DNA from: Apus apus
Taxonomy: Eukaryota > Chordata > Aves > Apodiformes > Apodidae
DNA length: 64,000 bases
Direction of reading: 5' to 3'
NCBI RefSeq assembly: GCF_020740795.1
Contig: NC_067294.1
Span: forward strand, 5,828,001-5,892,000
Under the pieces are notes generated by a model. The model had not been told where the DNA came from. It ran no database searches and was given only the letters and a program-made list of their open reading frames with translations. Shown piece by piece: positions 45,120 through 57,545 of this stretch (the stretch's first letter is position 1; each line of letters begins with the position of its first letter). The position numbers were made by a program, and so were the translations under genes.

Positions 45120-48100
45120 CTGCCAAATGATGTCCTCTCCTGCCCAGAAGGATAAAGCTGACATCACTTCTATGGGAATAAGAAAGGGATGAAATGCCAG
45201 GGATCCCAGATGTCCCCATCCCATGTTGAGGTGGCCGGCAGGATCTACAGGGAGCAGTGCCAGCCACCCTCTCTGCCACAGAACTGGAGGTGTCCTTCCC
45301 TGCTTGCAAAAGTGATGTCACCCTGTTTTACAGGCAGCATGGTCTGTCCCCAGGTGCCACGAAGGGAGACAGAGGGGTGAAATGGGCGAAGAGCAAGAGG
45401 ATATCCAAACCGGATGTTTTCCAGCCCTCCCCTGCTGGCACCTTGCCTGCTCATGGCTTCTGGGGATGCTCTCATGTCCTTGGGGTGCAGGCAGGGAAGG
45501 GGACATGCCACCAGCCCTTAGTCACAGCTCCGTGGGACCGTGGGGCTCTGCCATGTCTTCAGGATGAGAGGGCTATTTGGGGTTTCAGATGCCCAACGAT
45601 GGCAGGGATGGTTCCCTTCCTTCACAGCAAGGACATGCAACATGTCCCAAAACCAGGGACACCCCTTCCCTGTCCTGGATTTTGAGGGACTGCCTGCTCT
45701 TTTGGAGGGACAAACTCATGCAGAGGGGTGATCCTGGTGATGCTCTGCAGTTTTCCAGGCTGTAATTAAGGGTTCACCCCCTCTCAGGGTGGGGTGCTGA
45801 GGCAGAGGGGCTGCTCGCTGCCTGCAGCCCCCCGGGACAAACACCGTGCCCCGCAGCCGAGCGCGGGGCCGTGCTCCCTGCCGCTGCGAGCGCTTGAAGG
45901 ATATAGGTGGTTAATGCCTTCAGCATGTATGAAATATCCCATATGCTGGGAAACAAAAGGGGCTCTGTGCTATTAAAGTTTCATTTCCCCACTCCCCTCC
46001 TCCCGCCCCTCTCCCTGCTGCTCACCCTGCCCTGCGTGGCGCGGCTGGAGCAGAGCAGATGAGGAGACCCTGGAGCTGCTGGTCACCAGCTCCCAGCCGG
46101 GACCCCAGAATCTGGGCACGCCGGGGGGGGAGCGTGGGCTTGATCCCCCCTCCCCAGGCTCAGCTGGAGCACATGGAGAGCAGAGAGCTTTGCTTCCCCA
46201 CAGGAGAAAAGGGAAGGGGAAAGAGGTGAGCGTGGTGAGTACAAGCATCCCTGGGCTTCCCGGAGCTGCCCTGGACTCTGTGGCCATCCCAAAGGGATGC
46301 TGGCCAGGGTGGGTCTCGGTGCCTGGGGGGACAGAGCTGTGTTTCATGGCATGCTCCTCCAGCACGAGCATCACAGACCCCAGGATATGGGAGCCTGTGG
46401 GCAGCACAGAGGGTGGAGGTGGGCTTCCCTGAGACCCCTGGTTTTCCCTGTGACTGGGGGGGTCTGGGCACCTCAGTCCTGCGAGGATGGGATGCATCCC
46501 TGCCAGCATGCAGTCTGCCCTTGGCTGGGTTCTGGATTTGGAAGGGGGGAGCAACCCTTTCCCTAGGACCCACTGGAGCTGCTCGGGGAAGCATGAGCTG
46601 CTGTGGGGCTGCACTGGAGGGGAAAGATGAGGAATGGAAAGAAGAAGGAGAGCAGTGGTGGGTGGGCAGGGGAGCCAGCCCTATGCCCAGGGGGAGCCAG
46701 GCACCCCATTGGTTTTCCCTCTCAGGGGCAGCCGTTCTTCACAGCCAGACCCTCAGGGTTCCATGGGGTTTGGCTCCAGCATCTCCCCAGGCTGCTGGCA
46801 CTGGTTCCCTGGGGTCCTGAAGGGGTTAAGAGAGGAGAGGAAAAGCAGAGAAAGAAAACAGAGGGTTGGGAGAGAGCGGCTCTGTCAGGGGCTGTTTGCA
46901 CTGGCTTGGATGTGTCCTCGGCGTGTTTGTTCCTACTGCACAAGCACTTTTGCCAGAATGAGAGCCAGGCTGCTGAGCACGCTGCACACACCCGCTCACA
47001 CGCTGCTTCTGCTGCTCATGCATGCACAGCCCCATCCTAAAATGCTCCCCAGTTGCACCCTTCATCTTCCACCCTCTGCCCACTTCTCTCTGCTTTCGGA
47101 ATCGTGCAGAGAACCCCGGGAGCAGCAATGGCTGGTCCTGGCCTCGGGGGGTCCCAGGGTCTGCCTCGCCTGCCCCCACTCTGCCTGTCCTGCTGGGCTC
47201 ACAGCCCTGGGCGAGCTGGATGGCAGTAAACTTCGTGTCCCAAGGCCACCAACCTGCTGTGCCACTGGGGCCAAGGCCTGGGAATGGGCATGTGCTGGGG
47301 TTTGGCTGCTTTCCTGGGCTGGAATGAAAACACTCCCCACCCTGGGATGCTCTTTGTTTCCCATGGACCATCCCCAGGCGCTGCCTTGAGGGCTCAGAGG
47401 GGCCAGACCTTGCACTCGGGTGCACTCAGTCCTTGTCTTCTCACTGTGCTGCTAAAATGTCCATTGTCCTGGTCCTGGTTGTCCCTGGGCTGTGTGCATC
47501 CACCTCTCCTCTCGGGTCTCATTCTGCCTCTCAGATCGGAGCTGGGGACTAAAGGACTGGCCAGGACCCAGCAGGCAGCTGCTCTCCCTCTCTTAGCAGA
47601 AAAATCCTGATCCCCAGCCACCTCCTCCAGAATTTAGGGCTTCAGGGATACCTGCCAGGGGGGTCACAGATGGGAGGACAGGGCTGCCAGGGCTCAGCAA
47701 ACCTCAGTCAAGCCACCGGCTCTGCCATTGACCTTGCATCTATGTCCTGTCATCCCAGTAGCCCCGGGTCGTGGCCCTTTGTCTGTATGTTCAGGGGGAG
47801 CTGGGGGACCTCTGGACAGTGACAAACGTGGCTGTGAAATCAGGCAGTGCCTCACACTGTGCCAGCCCCCAGCATGGCCTAGGATGCTTGGCAGTCCCTG
47901 GACACTGGGGGTGCTGAGATGCTCTGGCTGTCAGTCGTCCCAGCTCAGGTGGCCCCAAATGGCTTAAACTGTTTTTTTGAGCCTGTGTGGGTTTTTCTGC
48001 TTAGTTGATGGGTAGTGTTTTATCCCTGAGCTCCTGGGGCCAACGTGGCTGTGGGATGAGCCCAAAGGCCCCACAGGGTGAGCCCCAGCCCTGCTGCAGG

Positions 48101-50128
48101 GTGCTGCCCACCCAGGCAGGACTTTAGCACAACTGACAGCAGGTGCCCCCACAGCCAGGACTGACCCTGTCCCCATGGCCTCACCTCCAGGAGGGGGTTT
48201 GTTCAATTAGTGAGCATTTGTCATCAGGCCCAGCACAAGTTCAGTGGTGAGGAGCAGTTGTGCCAGCTCTCCCTCTGGTGTCTGGAGCAATGCAGGGAAA
48301 TTTGGGAGTGGGAGCTGGTGGCTGCACAGCCCAGGCTATTCCTGTGTGATGGATAAAAAAGAGGAGCTGCCTGGAGCAGGCAGGGATGTGTGGAGCCGGC
48401 TGGCTGGGAGCTGCCTGTTGCCAGTTTGCCAAGCTAGCTCTCTCCAGCATGGCTTGGGTCTGCTTTGCATCTGTGGGGAGAGCTGTGCTGTGCTGCCAGC
48501 CACACAGCTGGACCCCAACCGGTGTGAGCCTCCCTGCCCTGCCTCCTCCAGACAGCTCCATGTGTCGCAGGGGCTGGAAGGAGCCCTTGTTTCATTACTC
48601 AGCCCCAAATGGGTTTATGGGAGCAGGGATGTGCTTTCCTGCCCTGGCTGCCACTAGCCATGAGCTTGGTCTTTAAGGTTGTTTTCTGTCTCAGACCTCT
48701 CTGGTTTTACATTTCGTTTGAGCTTTGAAAAGGCCAAGCTGCTGTTTCATCCCTGGCTTCCCGCAAGTAATCTGGCAGGGCTCCAGCTGACCTCACTGTG
48801 TCTCTGAGTAGTGGTGGCCAGGGGTCCCTGGGGACAGTCACCCACTTTGGTGGCACCTTGGGCTTGCACTGGGCTGCAGCCAGTGGGACTTGGGTCTCCA
48901 GTACTCAGCAAACCTGGTTCTTTTCTCCCCAAAACTGCTCTGAGAAGGGCTTGGGGTAGCTGCAACAGCCGAGCTGGGGCTGTCCTCTCCCTCAGGGATG
49001 CAGCAGCTGAAACTGAAGTTTAGATCTGGCCTTGCCAGGTCCAAGATAAACAAAAGGCAGGGCTGTACTGTGCCTGGGATGATCTGGATAGGACTGCCAG
49101 GTCAGTTGACCCTGTTAAGGGTGGTGGAGGGGGTAGACTGACTTCTGGATGCAGCCAGGAGGGGTGAGCAGGGCCAGCGTCACTCGGCTGGGGTGCACAG
49201 ACTGATGTTCAATGGATGTAAATCCCTATGGAGCATTGGGGTTTGCTGAAGCCCCTCACCAGCTGGGGGGTGGTTTGAATGGTAGGAGGAAGGGAGCAGG
49301 TTTGTCAACTGTCATAACCCCACAAAAAAGCTGCCCTCCAGGGGACTGGTGTCCCGTGGCCCTGTCCTCCAGCCTCCTGGAGCAGAGCTGAGCTGCCCAG
49401 GGTGACTCTGTCCTGCCCCTGAGCAGCCAAGGAACAATCCCAGGGCCTGTGTACAGAACCATACAGTGCTCAAAGGGATGCAGAGCAGCTCCTGCAGCCA
49501 CATCCGTCCCTTGCTTCCAGCCTGGGGTGGAGGAGGGAAAGGACATGGTCCAGCTGTCCTGCATGCCTCTGTCCTCCCTGCTCCTCTTCCCTTGCTTTGC
49601 TCAGTGCTTAATCAGGATAACTCTCCTGCAGCCCCCAGGCTTTTCTCCTGCTGCTTCTCCCCTCTAGCTGTGGGCAGAGGATGAGGGCACAGCTCAATGT
49701 GGGCACCTGCCTGCCAGGACTGGCTGCCCCGTGTGTCCCTGCAGGCAGCCATGGGCACTGGGGACCATGGGGGTTGCATGGGGACAGGCTCTCAGGAATG
49801 TTGTTTTTTCCATCCCGGTTTCTGTCAAGGTAGTAAATCAGCCCTGCAAAAGGCTTTTGTTTTCCCCAGCACGCTGCCAGCTGCTGTGCCTGCCAGCCCC
49901 TGCCTCCCCTGATGGGCCAGGATGCAGCCATCCTTGCCCACACTCCCAGGGCCACTCTGGGGACAGAATCCATCCTGGCCTGGGGCAGCTGGGGACCTGT
50001 CATGCCAAGGGAGGTCACCTGGCATCTCCTCTCTCATCCTGGCAGGGATTCCCAGGGAAACAATCACATCCCAGTTCCACTGGGTGCTTGATGGCTGCTG
50101 AGAGTCCTTATCTTCTGCGGAGTTTTTT

Positions 50129-50184
50129 ATCCATCCATCCATCCATCCATCCATCCATCCATCCATCCATCCATCCATCCATCC
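50129..50184. repeat. (ATCC)14 microsatellite
   Basis: Fourteen perfect ATCC units, likely polymorphic in length. Confidence 0.97.
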
Positions 50185-53100
50185 TGTGCAGCTCAGCCAC
50201 ATCCCTCCTGTTGCCATCTCCTCCCTGCTGGGAATGCTCCTAGCCTCCCATGGAAAGATGTTGAGGTGGCATTGGGTGACACCAAGCTGGTCCCAGCCCT
50301 GCAAATCTTTGTGGTGGGGTCCTCATGCTGGGAGGGGGGTCACCCTCAGGCAGCTCGGCTGTGCCTCCCCCAGCACGCAGCTCAGCTGCGCATCCCAGCC
50401 AGGTACCTGGGGATATTGGGTTGCAGCAGATGGGAGGGTATCCAGGCACAGGGTGACCCAGGCACAGCTCCAAATGCCGCTGGGTGACAGCTACACCACA
50501 AAGACATCTCCTGTATCAGTTGTGGAGGCAGCTGTCCATTAAAGAAACATGGGGACCCCAGGGATGTGTGGTTGTCCTTCAGGGATGCAGCTGACCCAGG
50601 CTCCTTGGTGCCACGGGGGGAGAAGGTGCCCAGCTCCCCTGAGGGGACATTCAGCTGCTGGCACAGGGAAGGTGTGAAGATCCCCAGATGTATACATTGC
50701 TCCTGGGCTATTTTGGAGAGGGACGGAGCTGATCTTGTGACCGGAGCTGGGGACTGCAAGTCTGGACAACAGGGTCCTGCCTGAGTGACAGCGACCTGCT
50801 GCCTGACCTTGGGGAAACCCGAGAGCCCCTGCTGTGCTGGGGACAGTTTTCACACCTCTTCCCACCCCCCTCCTGCCTTGTTGAATGATGATGAAAGCCA
50901 AGCGTTGGGCAGTGATGCAGCTGGGGACAACATGGGAAACTGGGGACAGAACCCAGGTTTGGGTGCAAATCTGAACCCCACTCTATGGGGTCCTTGTGGC
51001 CGGGCCACCCATAGTCCCCAGGGCTGTCATGGAGGTGCACCCTATTTTTTTACATCTGTGCCATCTCATGTGCCCCAGCATGGTCCCCCAGGTGGGTGCC
51101 AGGGGGAAAAGGGGAGATGAAGACTTTCTGCAGGCCCCATCTCCCTTGGGCTCAGCAGCCTGAATACCAGCAACGCCTGCCAAAAATATTTGTGTGGGAG
51201 TTGGAAAGTTAACTTTAGTTTTCTTTTTTTCAGTGGTGGGGGCTGGCAGGGTGTGAGAAAGGCAGGCAAGGGGGCTGTGCATCACCAGCCAGCGAGTGGG
51301 CAGGAAAAGATAGCCAAGCAAAAGGTCTTCCTGCTGCCAGATTTCAGCACTTTGTGAACTGAAGGATTCATTATTTTGATTTATTCTTCCCTCCCCTGGC
51401 ACCATTTTGCAGCTTCTTGTGGGGACTCACTGTTACCGGGGAGCACGAGGTGCTTCCTCACTGGGGGAAGTGGCTTGCTGGGGCTGCGCTGGGTGCCAGT
51501 GCCTGACCTGAGCATCCCTTGCTCCCTGGTTTAGTGCTGTGCCCATGAAGTCGTCCCTGAAATGATCCTCATGCTCATTTACAGCCTCATGTTGTGTCTG
51601 GGGTCGGCACAAGTGGGTGATTGTTATCTCAGCCCGGTTTTGTGGATGTGGCTGGTGATGCTGCTCCTCTGCGCTGGTGCAATGATGCACCCGGGGCATA
51701 CAAACCCATCCGACCCAGCCGGTCTGCCAGCAGACAGGATCAGCCCTGCAGCATTTGCTCAAGATACGTGTTACCCATAAATATTCCCTTCCCGAGCTGC
51801 TTGCACAGCCCAAGAGCTGCATCCCAGGGGGGAAGGCGGTTCCTCTGCTGGCATCTCCCCCCGCCGCAGTGCCGGGCTCAGACTGGCCCCCAGCGAGGCA
51901 GCAGACTTGGGACTTGGTATTTTGGCAGCGTGGGCGGCCTCGTCCCTGCAGAGTGTCCTCAGGGAACGCCACCAGTCGGGTCTCACCAAGGAAGGGTTTT
52001 CCCAGGGAACGCCAAGACTGTGGGCACCCATCCCCGGGATATGCCCACCTGCAGAAAGCACTCCCAAAATGGAAGGGGATGGCTTCGGAAGGTGGTTGTC
52101 AAGGCGGTACAGGCTCACCCAGCAAACTGTCAAGGCAGCTCTGGTGTAGGGTGGGTGGGAGTCGTGCTGCCCGAGGAACCTTCTCCCTAGGGATGGGGCG
52201 AGGGGGTGGAAGCAGGGAGGCAGCAGAGCTGCTCCGAGAGGATCTCTGTTGACCCACACTGGGCTGGGACTGTTTTCAGCAACTTTCTCTTTGTCCTCGT
52301 TTGAGATAAGCCAGCTCCCTCCAGCTCCGACAACTTGCCATGTTTCTAAGGAAAGATGTGGGTGGCTTCCCACAACTATTGGGGCCCCGAGTTACGTAAA
52401 GAGCAGGGTGAGATTCCTTTTTCAGAGAGAAACATTGACAGTTTCCCCCCAGGATTTCTTTGCTAATCCGTCTTGAATAATGGCAGCAGAGCAAGGCAGG
52501 AGGAAGGATTTCAGAAAGGGCAGATTATTTCCTTCAGGCTTTCTCAAAAAAATGCAGCCCTGCATTTGGGAAATGCCCAAGCAGCAGCCAAGCTTTCACT
52601 GGCTGTTTTCAAACCTGCCTTCATTTCCAGAATAACCTTGCTAAAGGTGGGAAAAGTTTTTGCAGAGAAGCTGTGTGAGCCCCAGATGAAGCTGCAGGGT
52701 GTAATCCTGCCTGAGCACAGCCCGCAAAGCTGATCTGGTGCCTTTTCTTATTCCACTGAAAAATCTTGCAACAGCTCAGAGTGGGGTTTGGGCTTCAGCA
52801 GAAAACTCTTTTCCTCCTCAGCTGGTTGTTAGGCTGGGAAATCCATCCCAGTCTGTGGGTCTCCCAGCAGCAGCGGTGCCCGATGGGTGCTTCACTAGGA
52901 CCCAGCCTTGCAGTGAGCAGGGCTGGGCAATGCTGGGTGGCTGCAGAGGACTCGTGGCACAGGAATTTCCCCCCCCCCCGCCCCCGTATCCTGCCCCCGG
53001 GAGCAATGACATCCCCCTCTCCCAGCTGATACCTCACCTCTCAGCTGTCTCGGTGCCTGCATTCGTCATTCAGCGGGATTTGTGCTGGGCAGAAGGGAAG

Positions 53101-53658
53101 CGCGTCTGTTTGCGCTTATCCTGGCGCCGCCTGAGTCACTCAGTGGTTAAACACGGCTTTGTTAGCTGGATGGTGGGAACTTTGCTTTCCAGAGAGATGG
53201 AGGTGGGAGCCAGAGCTTCTTACCCAAAGGCTTCCACCTCCTGAGCAGTGACTGTCCCCCAGCTCCAGCCACAAATAGGGGTGTCCACAGTCATGTCTGG
53301 GCTGCTAAAGCAGAGGGAGCTGGGCACAGTGCTCCAGCCCTGGGTGGGGGTGCTGGGGTGAGGTGGGCAGGGGCCCCCTCCCCTTCCCTCCCTGACCTCC
53401 CCAGCAGTGTGGCCACCGTGGCAGGGGGAGCACCCCAAGCCACCCCTCTTGGGTGAACTGACACCTCATGGCTGGAAACAGGTTCTGGCCAGTGAGCACG
53501 ACAGCAGTGGGGTACAGGGATGGGGGCATTTCCCATGGGGAGCAGCGCTGGGGCTGGAGCCTGGGCTGGGGACTCCAGGAGCAGCTGTGCTGGTTTTGGC
53601 CAGAGGAAATCAGCGCATGCACAAGCATCCTCAGTGCTCCCCTCTTACCTTCACACAG

Positions 53659-53955
53659 GTGCTTGGACACTGCTCCTCTGCCCACCTGGACAAGAGAAGT
53701 TCCTGCAAAGTCCTCCTTGGTGACGTGTCTTCTCTGAGCAGATCCCTACGGCTGGATCTTCGAAAGCTGCCCACCACTCCTGCAGTCCTCCTGCCTGCAA
53801 GAGGAGTAAAGCTGGGCCCACGCCTGGCACGTGGCCATCTTCCCTCTTGGACACTGCCCGTGCTCCGAGGGATGCTACTGGGGAGGATCCAGCCCCCTGG
53901 CCATGCAGAGCAGGTTTGAGAGGCTGTGAAGTGCCAGCAAAGGGAAGCAGCGAAG
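53659..53955 (+). other. SYNPO: Possible SYNPO 5' UTR portion of the N-terminal exon
   Basis: A good acceptor (CCCTCTTACCTTCACACAG, AG at 53657-53658) lies upstream of the putative SYNPO start at 53956. An in-frame TGA at 53917-53919 separates it from the coding frame, so this part would be untranslated. It contains two short upstream ATG frames, at 53872 and 53903. Confidence 0.4.
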
Positions 53956-54427
53956 ATGCTGAAGGCAAAGCTGCTGCAGCCCTGCCTGCAAACCCAGCCC
54001 AGCGAGGCTGAGCAAGACCCTTGTGTCTGTAGGACAGCTGAGGGGGACACTGAGGGGGACACCAAGAGGGACACTGGCTGTTGGCAGGAGAGGGGGAGCA
54101 GAGAGGGGCAGAGGTGCCATCAGCTCTGGGATGCTGCTTCTTCCAAGACAGTTATGCAGGAAGGATTGACAGGGACACTGGGAGGGAAGGTGAGAAGGAG
54201 CTGCCAGCAGGAGCCTGAGGGGCTCAATGGGGACATGGCAGGTCGCTTTTTGGACAGCAGCAGCCTGGCCTTGGTGGCTGAGCCCTCAGCCACCCTCAGA
54301 TGCCCCAGCTCTGCCCCAGAGCTGCCCCCAAAAGCAGCTAGCCCTGTGGCTGACCCCAGCCAGGAGTGGAAAGTGGTGAAGATCCAGCGGGTCCTCATCA
54401 ACCCCACCAGTGAGCCGAGGAAAGCAG
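53956..54427 (+). CDS. SYNPO: Synaptopodin, N-terminal coding exon
   Basis: The end of this frame, EWKVVK...RKAG, parallels the DWDVVKAG segment of human synaptopodin long isoforms. The exon ends GCA-G/GTAAGA at 54427, phase 1, and joins in frame to the exon at 63386 (G/GT = Gly), giving RKAG-LSRSASLSEKELKEAK, close to human LGRSTSLTEKDLKEAK. The ATG at 53956 (A at -3) is the first after an in-frame stop at 53917-53919. The first hundred residues show no clear match to human. They include a short EGDT repeat (about 54039-54060) and acidic/proline-rich sequence ending in AASPVADPSQ. An alternative is that the exon begins at an acceptor near 54032, which would drop the first 26 residues. The C-terminal half is well supported, the N-terminus less so. 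Synaptopodin is a proline-rich actin and alpha-actinin partner in podocyte foot processes and dendritic spines. Confidence 0.7.
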
Positions 54428-56799
54428 GTAAGAGGAACCCCCTTTGACCACCATCCTGCACCCCAAAAAGAGCTGCTGTGCTGGGGCTGCCACTGCCCGG
54501 CATGGTGCTGGGAACACCCAGCTCTTCCCAGGGCAGGACCTCCACTGGGTTAGAGGTCCTAGACTCCCAGCTGAGCCGCTGAGACTTCTTTAGCTTGAGA
54601 TGATCTTGTTGGCCTTTAAAATAAGGAGGAATCTGTGGCTTTTCTCAGGAGGGGGGTGGGAAGGCAGCAGTTGGGTTCCCATAACCTCCAAGAACACAAC
54701 TGAACTCCACATAGGGCATGAAGAGGGTGGGCTTCCCAACCCTCACCCAGCCCTCAGGGCTCAGCAGGACCCTGCCAAAAAGGGAGTGATCAGAGCCATC
54801 TCCTGGGGTACTGCCTGTGACAGGGACATCTCTCCCTGGTTGGTCAGGGTGGGGATGGCCAAGCATTCATTACGTGGCTTGCAGCCATCTCTCTTTCAGC
54901 CCCTGGTTTAAAAACTAAGCACTTTATTTCAAGCCAGTTGGTTCGTACAATGCTCTCTGCCATCACCTCGCTTCACAGCTTCATTTCACAGCCATTCCCC
55001 TCTGTGACTGTCCCTGTGGTCACAGTGACACAAATACAGGCACATATCTAGGGTTACCGCAGACCTCCCCACCCAGGGGAGATGCTCCCATGGGATTAGA
55101 CCCATCCTCTTACAGGCATCAGACATATTTTTAAACCCCTCTTCCACCCTTCTTTCTATTTTGCTCCTGCCCAGCTGTTATCTCAGCTGCCACAGGGCGC
55201 CAGGGCAGGTGTGTCACTGTCCCCATGGGATGACGTTATCAGACGCTGCTGCTCTGCTCAGAGCCTGGTTTTCCCAAAGCCGTTCCCAGGATGGGGAGGG
55301 ACAGGACTGGCTGGGGATGCACAGCATGAACCTGGTGTCCAGAATCCATCCCCTGCTTTTTGGGGGTTTCAGACGTCCTCAAAGCCGGTGACTTCCTGGA
55401 TGGGACAAGGGCTGGGAAGCTCAGCCAAGCCCTTTGGCTCACGGCTGCCCCAGCAGCTCTCTGGCCGTGCAGGCATCGTGTTTCAGGGCTGAGTACACAA
55501 ACCAGATGGGCCCAAATACTCTTCCCCTTTCTCACTCTGCTCTGGGATGGCAGATCTGCAGCGGAGAAAGGTCAGGCCTGACTCTGTCCAGGCTCAGCAT
55601 TTTCCTAACCCGCACCGCCATCCAGCACTTTTGCTGCCAGCCTGGAATTTTAAAGTAACTCAACAGGTTTGTTGGAAAGAGTTTGTCTGTCCCATTTCCT
55701 CCCCCTCTAAGTGAGATCACCACCAGCCACTGCCTGCAGGACCCGTCAGATTTTCCAGAGCCTCCGGGCAGGATGTCACTGAGGGTCCTCAGCACCCGGC
55801 AGCAGAGCCAGGATCTTGCTAAAAACCTGCAGGATTGCACAGGAGAGGTTTGATTCAGAGCAGGGACAGCAGCAGAGGAGGGAGGTGGCATCAGGGCTGC
55901 CCCTGCAGCAAGGTGTTTGCAGGAGCATCCCTGCGAGGTGTCAGAGATTTGCTCTGCTTCTCCTTAGCTGGCTGGGCATCAAATAACCCTTCTCCCATGC
56001 AGCTCCTGCAAGAGAAGAGGGTGCACCCAAAATCGTACAGGGGTGAACCTGAGAGGTGGGAGCCAAATGGGTCCCCACAAGTGGTGCAGACACAGCCAGG
56101 CAGGTCCCAGGTGCCCTTTTGGTCCCCATCCAGCAGCCCAAGGCCAGGCTGGCTGCTCCCAAATATCCGGCACAGCGGCCCAGGCTGGTTGGCACCTCTC
56201 AGGGCAGGCTGGGGAGGGCAGGAGCCCCGGGTAGAGGCAGCGACTGGGAGATGCAGGAGGCAGGACTGGTTTCTCTGTCTGGTGTGCAAATAAATGGAAG
56301 GTTTCTCTCCCTGGGGGCTGCCAAGCCAGCGCCAGTCTCCATCAAAAACCAGAAAAACACAAAAAAGCAAAGAGGGCCAGGAAGAAAGGAAATTAGAAAG
56401 GCAAAAAATAAGGCCAAGAGCTCATCCTGTGGTGTGGACAGGCACGGGAAGGGGGTGAGGCTGGTCCCACCGGTAGCAGTGCCCAGGAGCTCTGCGGCCT
56501 CAGAAGGAGCAGGACAGTGGAGGCAGGAGGTGATTCTGGCTCCCAGGAATCGCCTCACCCAGGGCTGTGATCCCCCATCACTGGGAGCAGAGCAGCTCTG
56601 GTGCAGGGCTTTCAGTGCTCTTCCCCGGGGGTCCCCAGGGCTGTGACACCCGTGGTGGATTCTTGGTCAGCTCCAAGTGCCCCAGCTCTTTCGGCACTGG
56701 GGAAACTGGCAGCAAGGGGATGCCCTGCTTCCCCAGCAGGTGAGGTGCTGCAGGGCTCTGGGGGGAAGGAAAGGGGGTGATGGACAGGGTAGGGGATGT
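54428..56799 (+). other. SYNPO: SYNPO intron, first part
   Basis: This is non-coding sequence between the N-terminal exon and the CpG island at 57 kb. Splice phase and alignment to human do not require another coding exon here. I see no recognisable repeat. Confidence 0.5.
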
Positions 56800-56804
56800 G
56801 CAGT

Positions 56805-57010
56805 ACTGGGAAAGCGGGATGTTCTGGAATTGAAAAAGGGGAAGGAGCAGGGCTGGGTAAGGAGAATGCGCAGGGCTTGGAAAGCGGGATGACCCGGGAT
56901 GGGATAAGGGGGACGAGCAGGGCAGAGATAAGGGGGATGTGCGCAGCAGCGATAAGGGAGATGCCCCAGGACGGGATAAGGGGATGTCCCAAGCTGGGTA
57001 AAGGGATGCC
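56805..57010. repeat. 24-bp minisatellite beside the SYNPO CpG island
   Basis: A degenerate array with a 24-bp period: GATAAGGG cores at 56903, 56927, 56951 and 56975, with weaker copies before (GGTAAGGA at about 56857) and after (GGTAAAGGG at about 56998). Units vary around GATAAGGGGGATG. Because 24 is divisible by three, it keeps a 460-codon antisense frame open (56578-57960 minus). Confidence 0.82.
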
Positions 57011-57545
57011 CGCGTTGCTCTTTCCCCGGCAGCGGGCTCCGGGCAGACCCAGCCGGGACGGGGAGCGGCGGGGCTGCGCCGCCGGGGCCAGCAGGGGCGG
57101 CTGCCGGTGCCGCCGGGAAAGGGGACCCGTCCGGTCGGTCGGGCGGGACGGGCAGGGGCAGGGGCAGGAGCAGGGAAGGGCAGGCAGGACCCACCACCCC
57201 CCCACAGCCCCGGCCCCCGCCCGCCGCACCCCCCCGGCCCCCGCCCGCCGCACCCCCCGGGCCCGCTCCGAGGGCGGAGCTGCCGCAACTTTCCTGCCCG
57301 CCGCCTCCTCCCCGGTGCAGTCGGGCTGCGAGGGGCGGCGGCGGCACCGGCACCGCGGGTAGGGACGGGGCTGGGGAGGGGGCGGCTGCCCCCGGGCGGG
57401 GCTGGGGGGCCGGGGCAGCGACCCGGGGGTCCGGGGAGTGGTGGGAGCACAGAGAGGTCTGCAGGAGGTGCTGGGATATCCGGGGTTACCGGGGGCTGAC
57501 GGTGCGCGACGGGGAGCCGGGGCTGCGCGGTGGGGTTGGGGTGGG
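56990..57545. promoter_or_regulatory. CpG island, probable alternative SYNPO promoter
   Basis: A CpG-dense block lies inside the SYNPO gene, about 6 kb before its main coding exon. A plus-strand donor CGCGG/GTAGGG at 57358/57359 could end a non-coding first exon, starting near 57250. Human SYNPO makes a short brain isoform that begins at an internal methionine, and this island is well placed to drive an equivalent transcript. No TATA box is present. A 24-bp duplication lies at 57211-57258. Confidence 0.5.
57211..57258. repeat. Two-copy 24-bp C-rich duplication
   Basis: CGGCCCCCGCCCGCCGCACC begins at 57211 and again at 57235. It lies within the CpG island, close to the probable transcription start. 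Confidence 0.85.

Larger units (their letters stand above)
37561..53658. other. Intergenic spacer between NDST1 and SYNPO
   Basis: About 16 kb without an exon that I can tie to a protein. Many long open frames on both strands (for example 38652-39479 minus, 41807-42907 plus and 42201-43028 minus) are low-complexity, overlap each other and lack family similarity. It contains three irregular tandem copies at 45010-45119, an (ATCC)14 array at 50129, short G or C runs, and an AP-1 type TGAGTCA at about 53131-53137. Untranslated first exons of SYNPO may be hidden here. Confidence 0.45.

Noticed and set aside
53130-53142. CTGAGTCACTCAG as an AP-1/MARE enhancer upstream of SYNPO
   Set aside because: A single short motif occurs by chance in 64 kb; no cluster of related sites was found.
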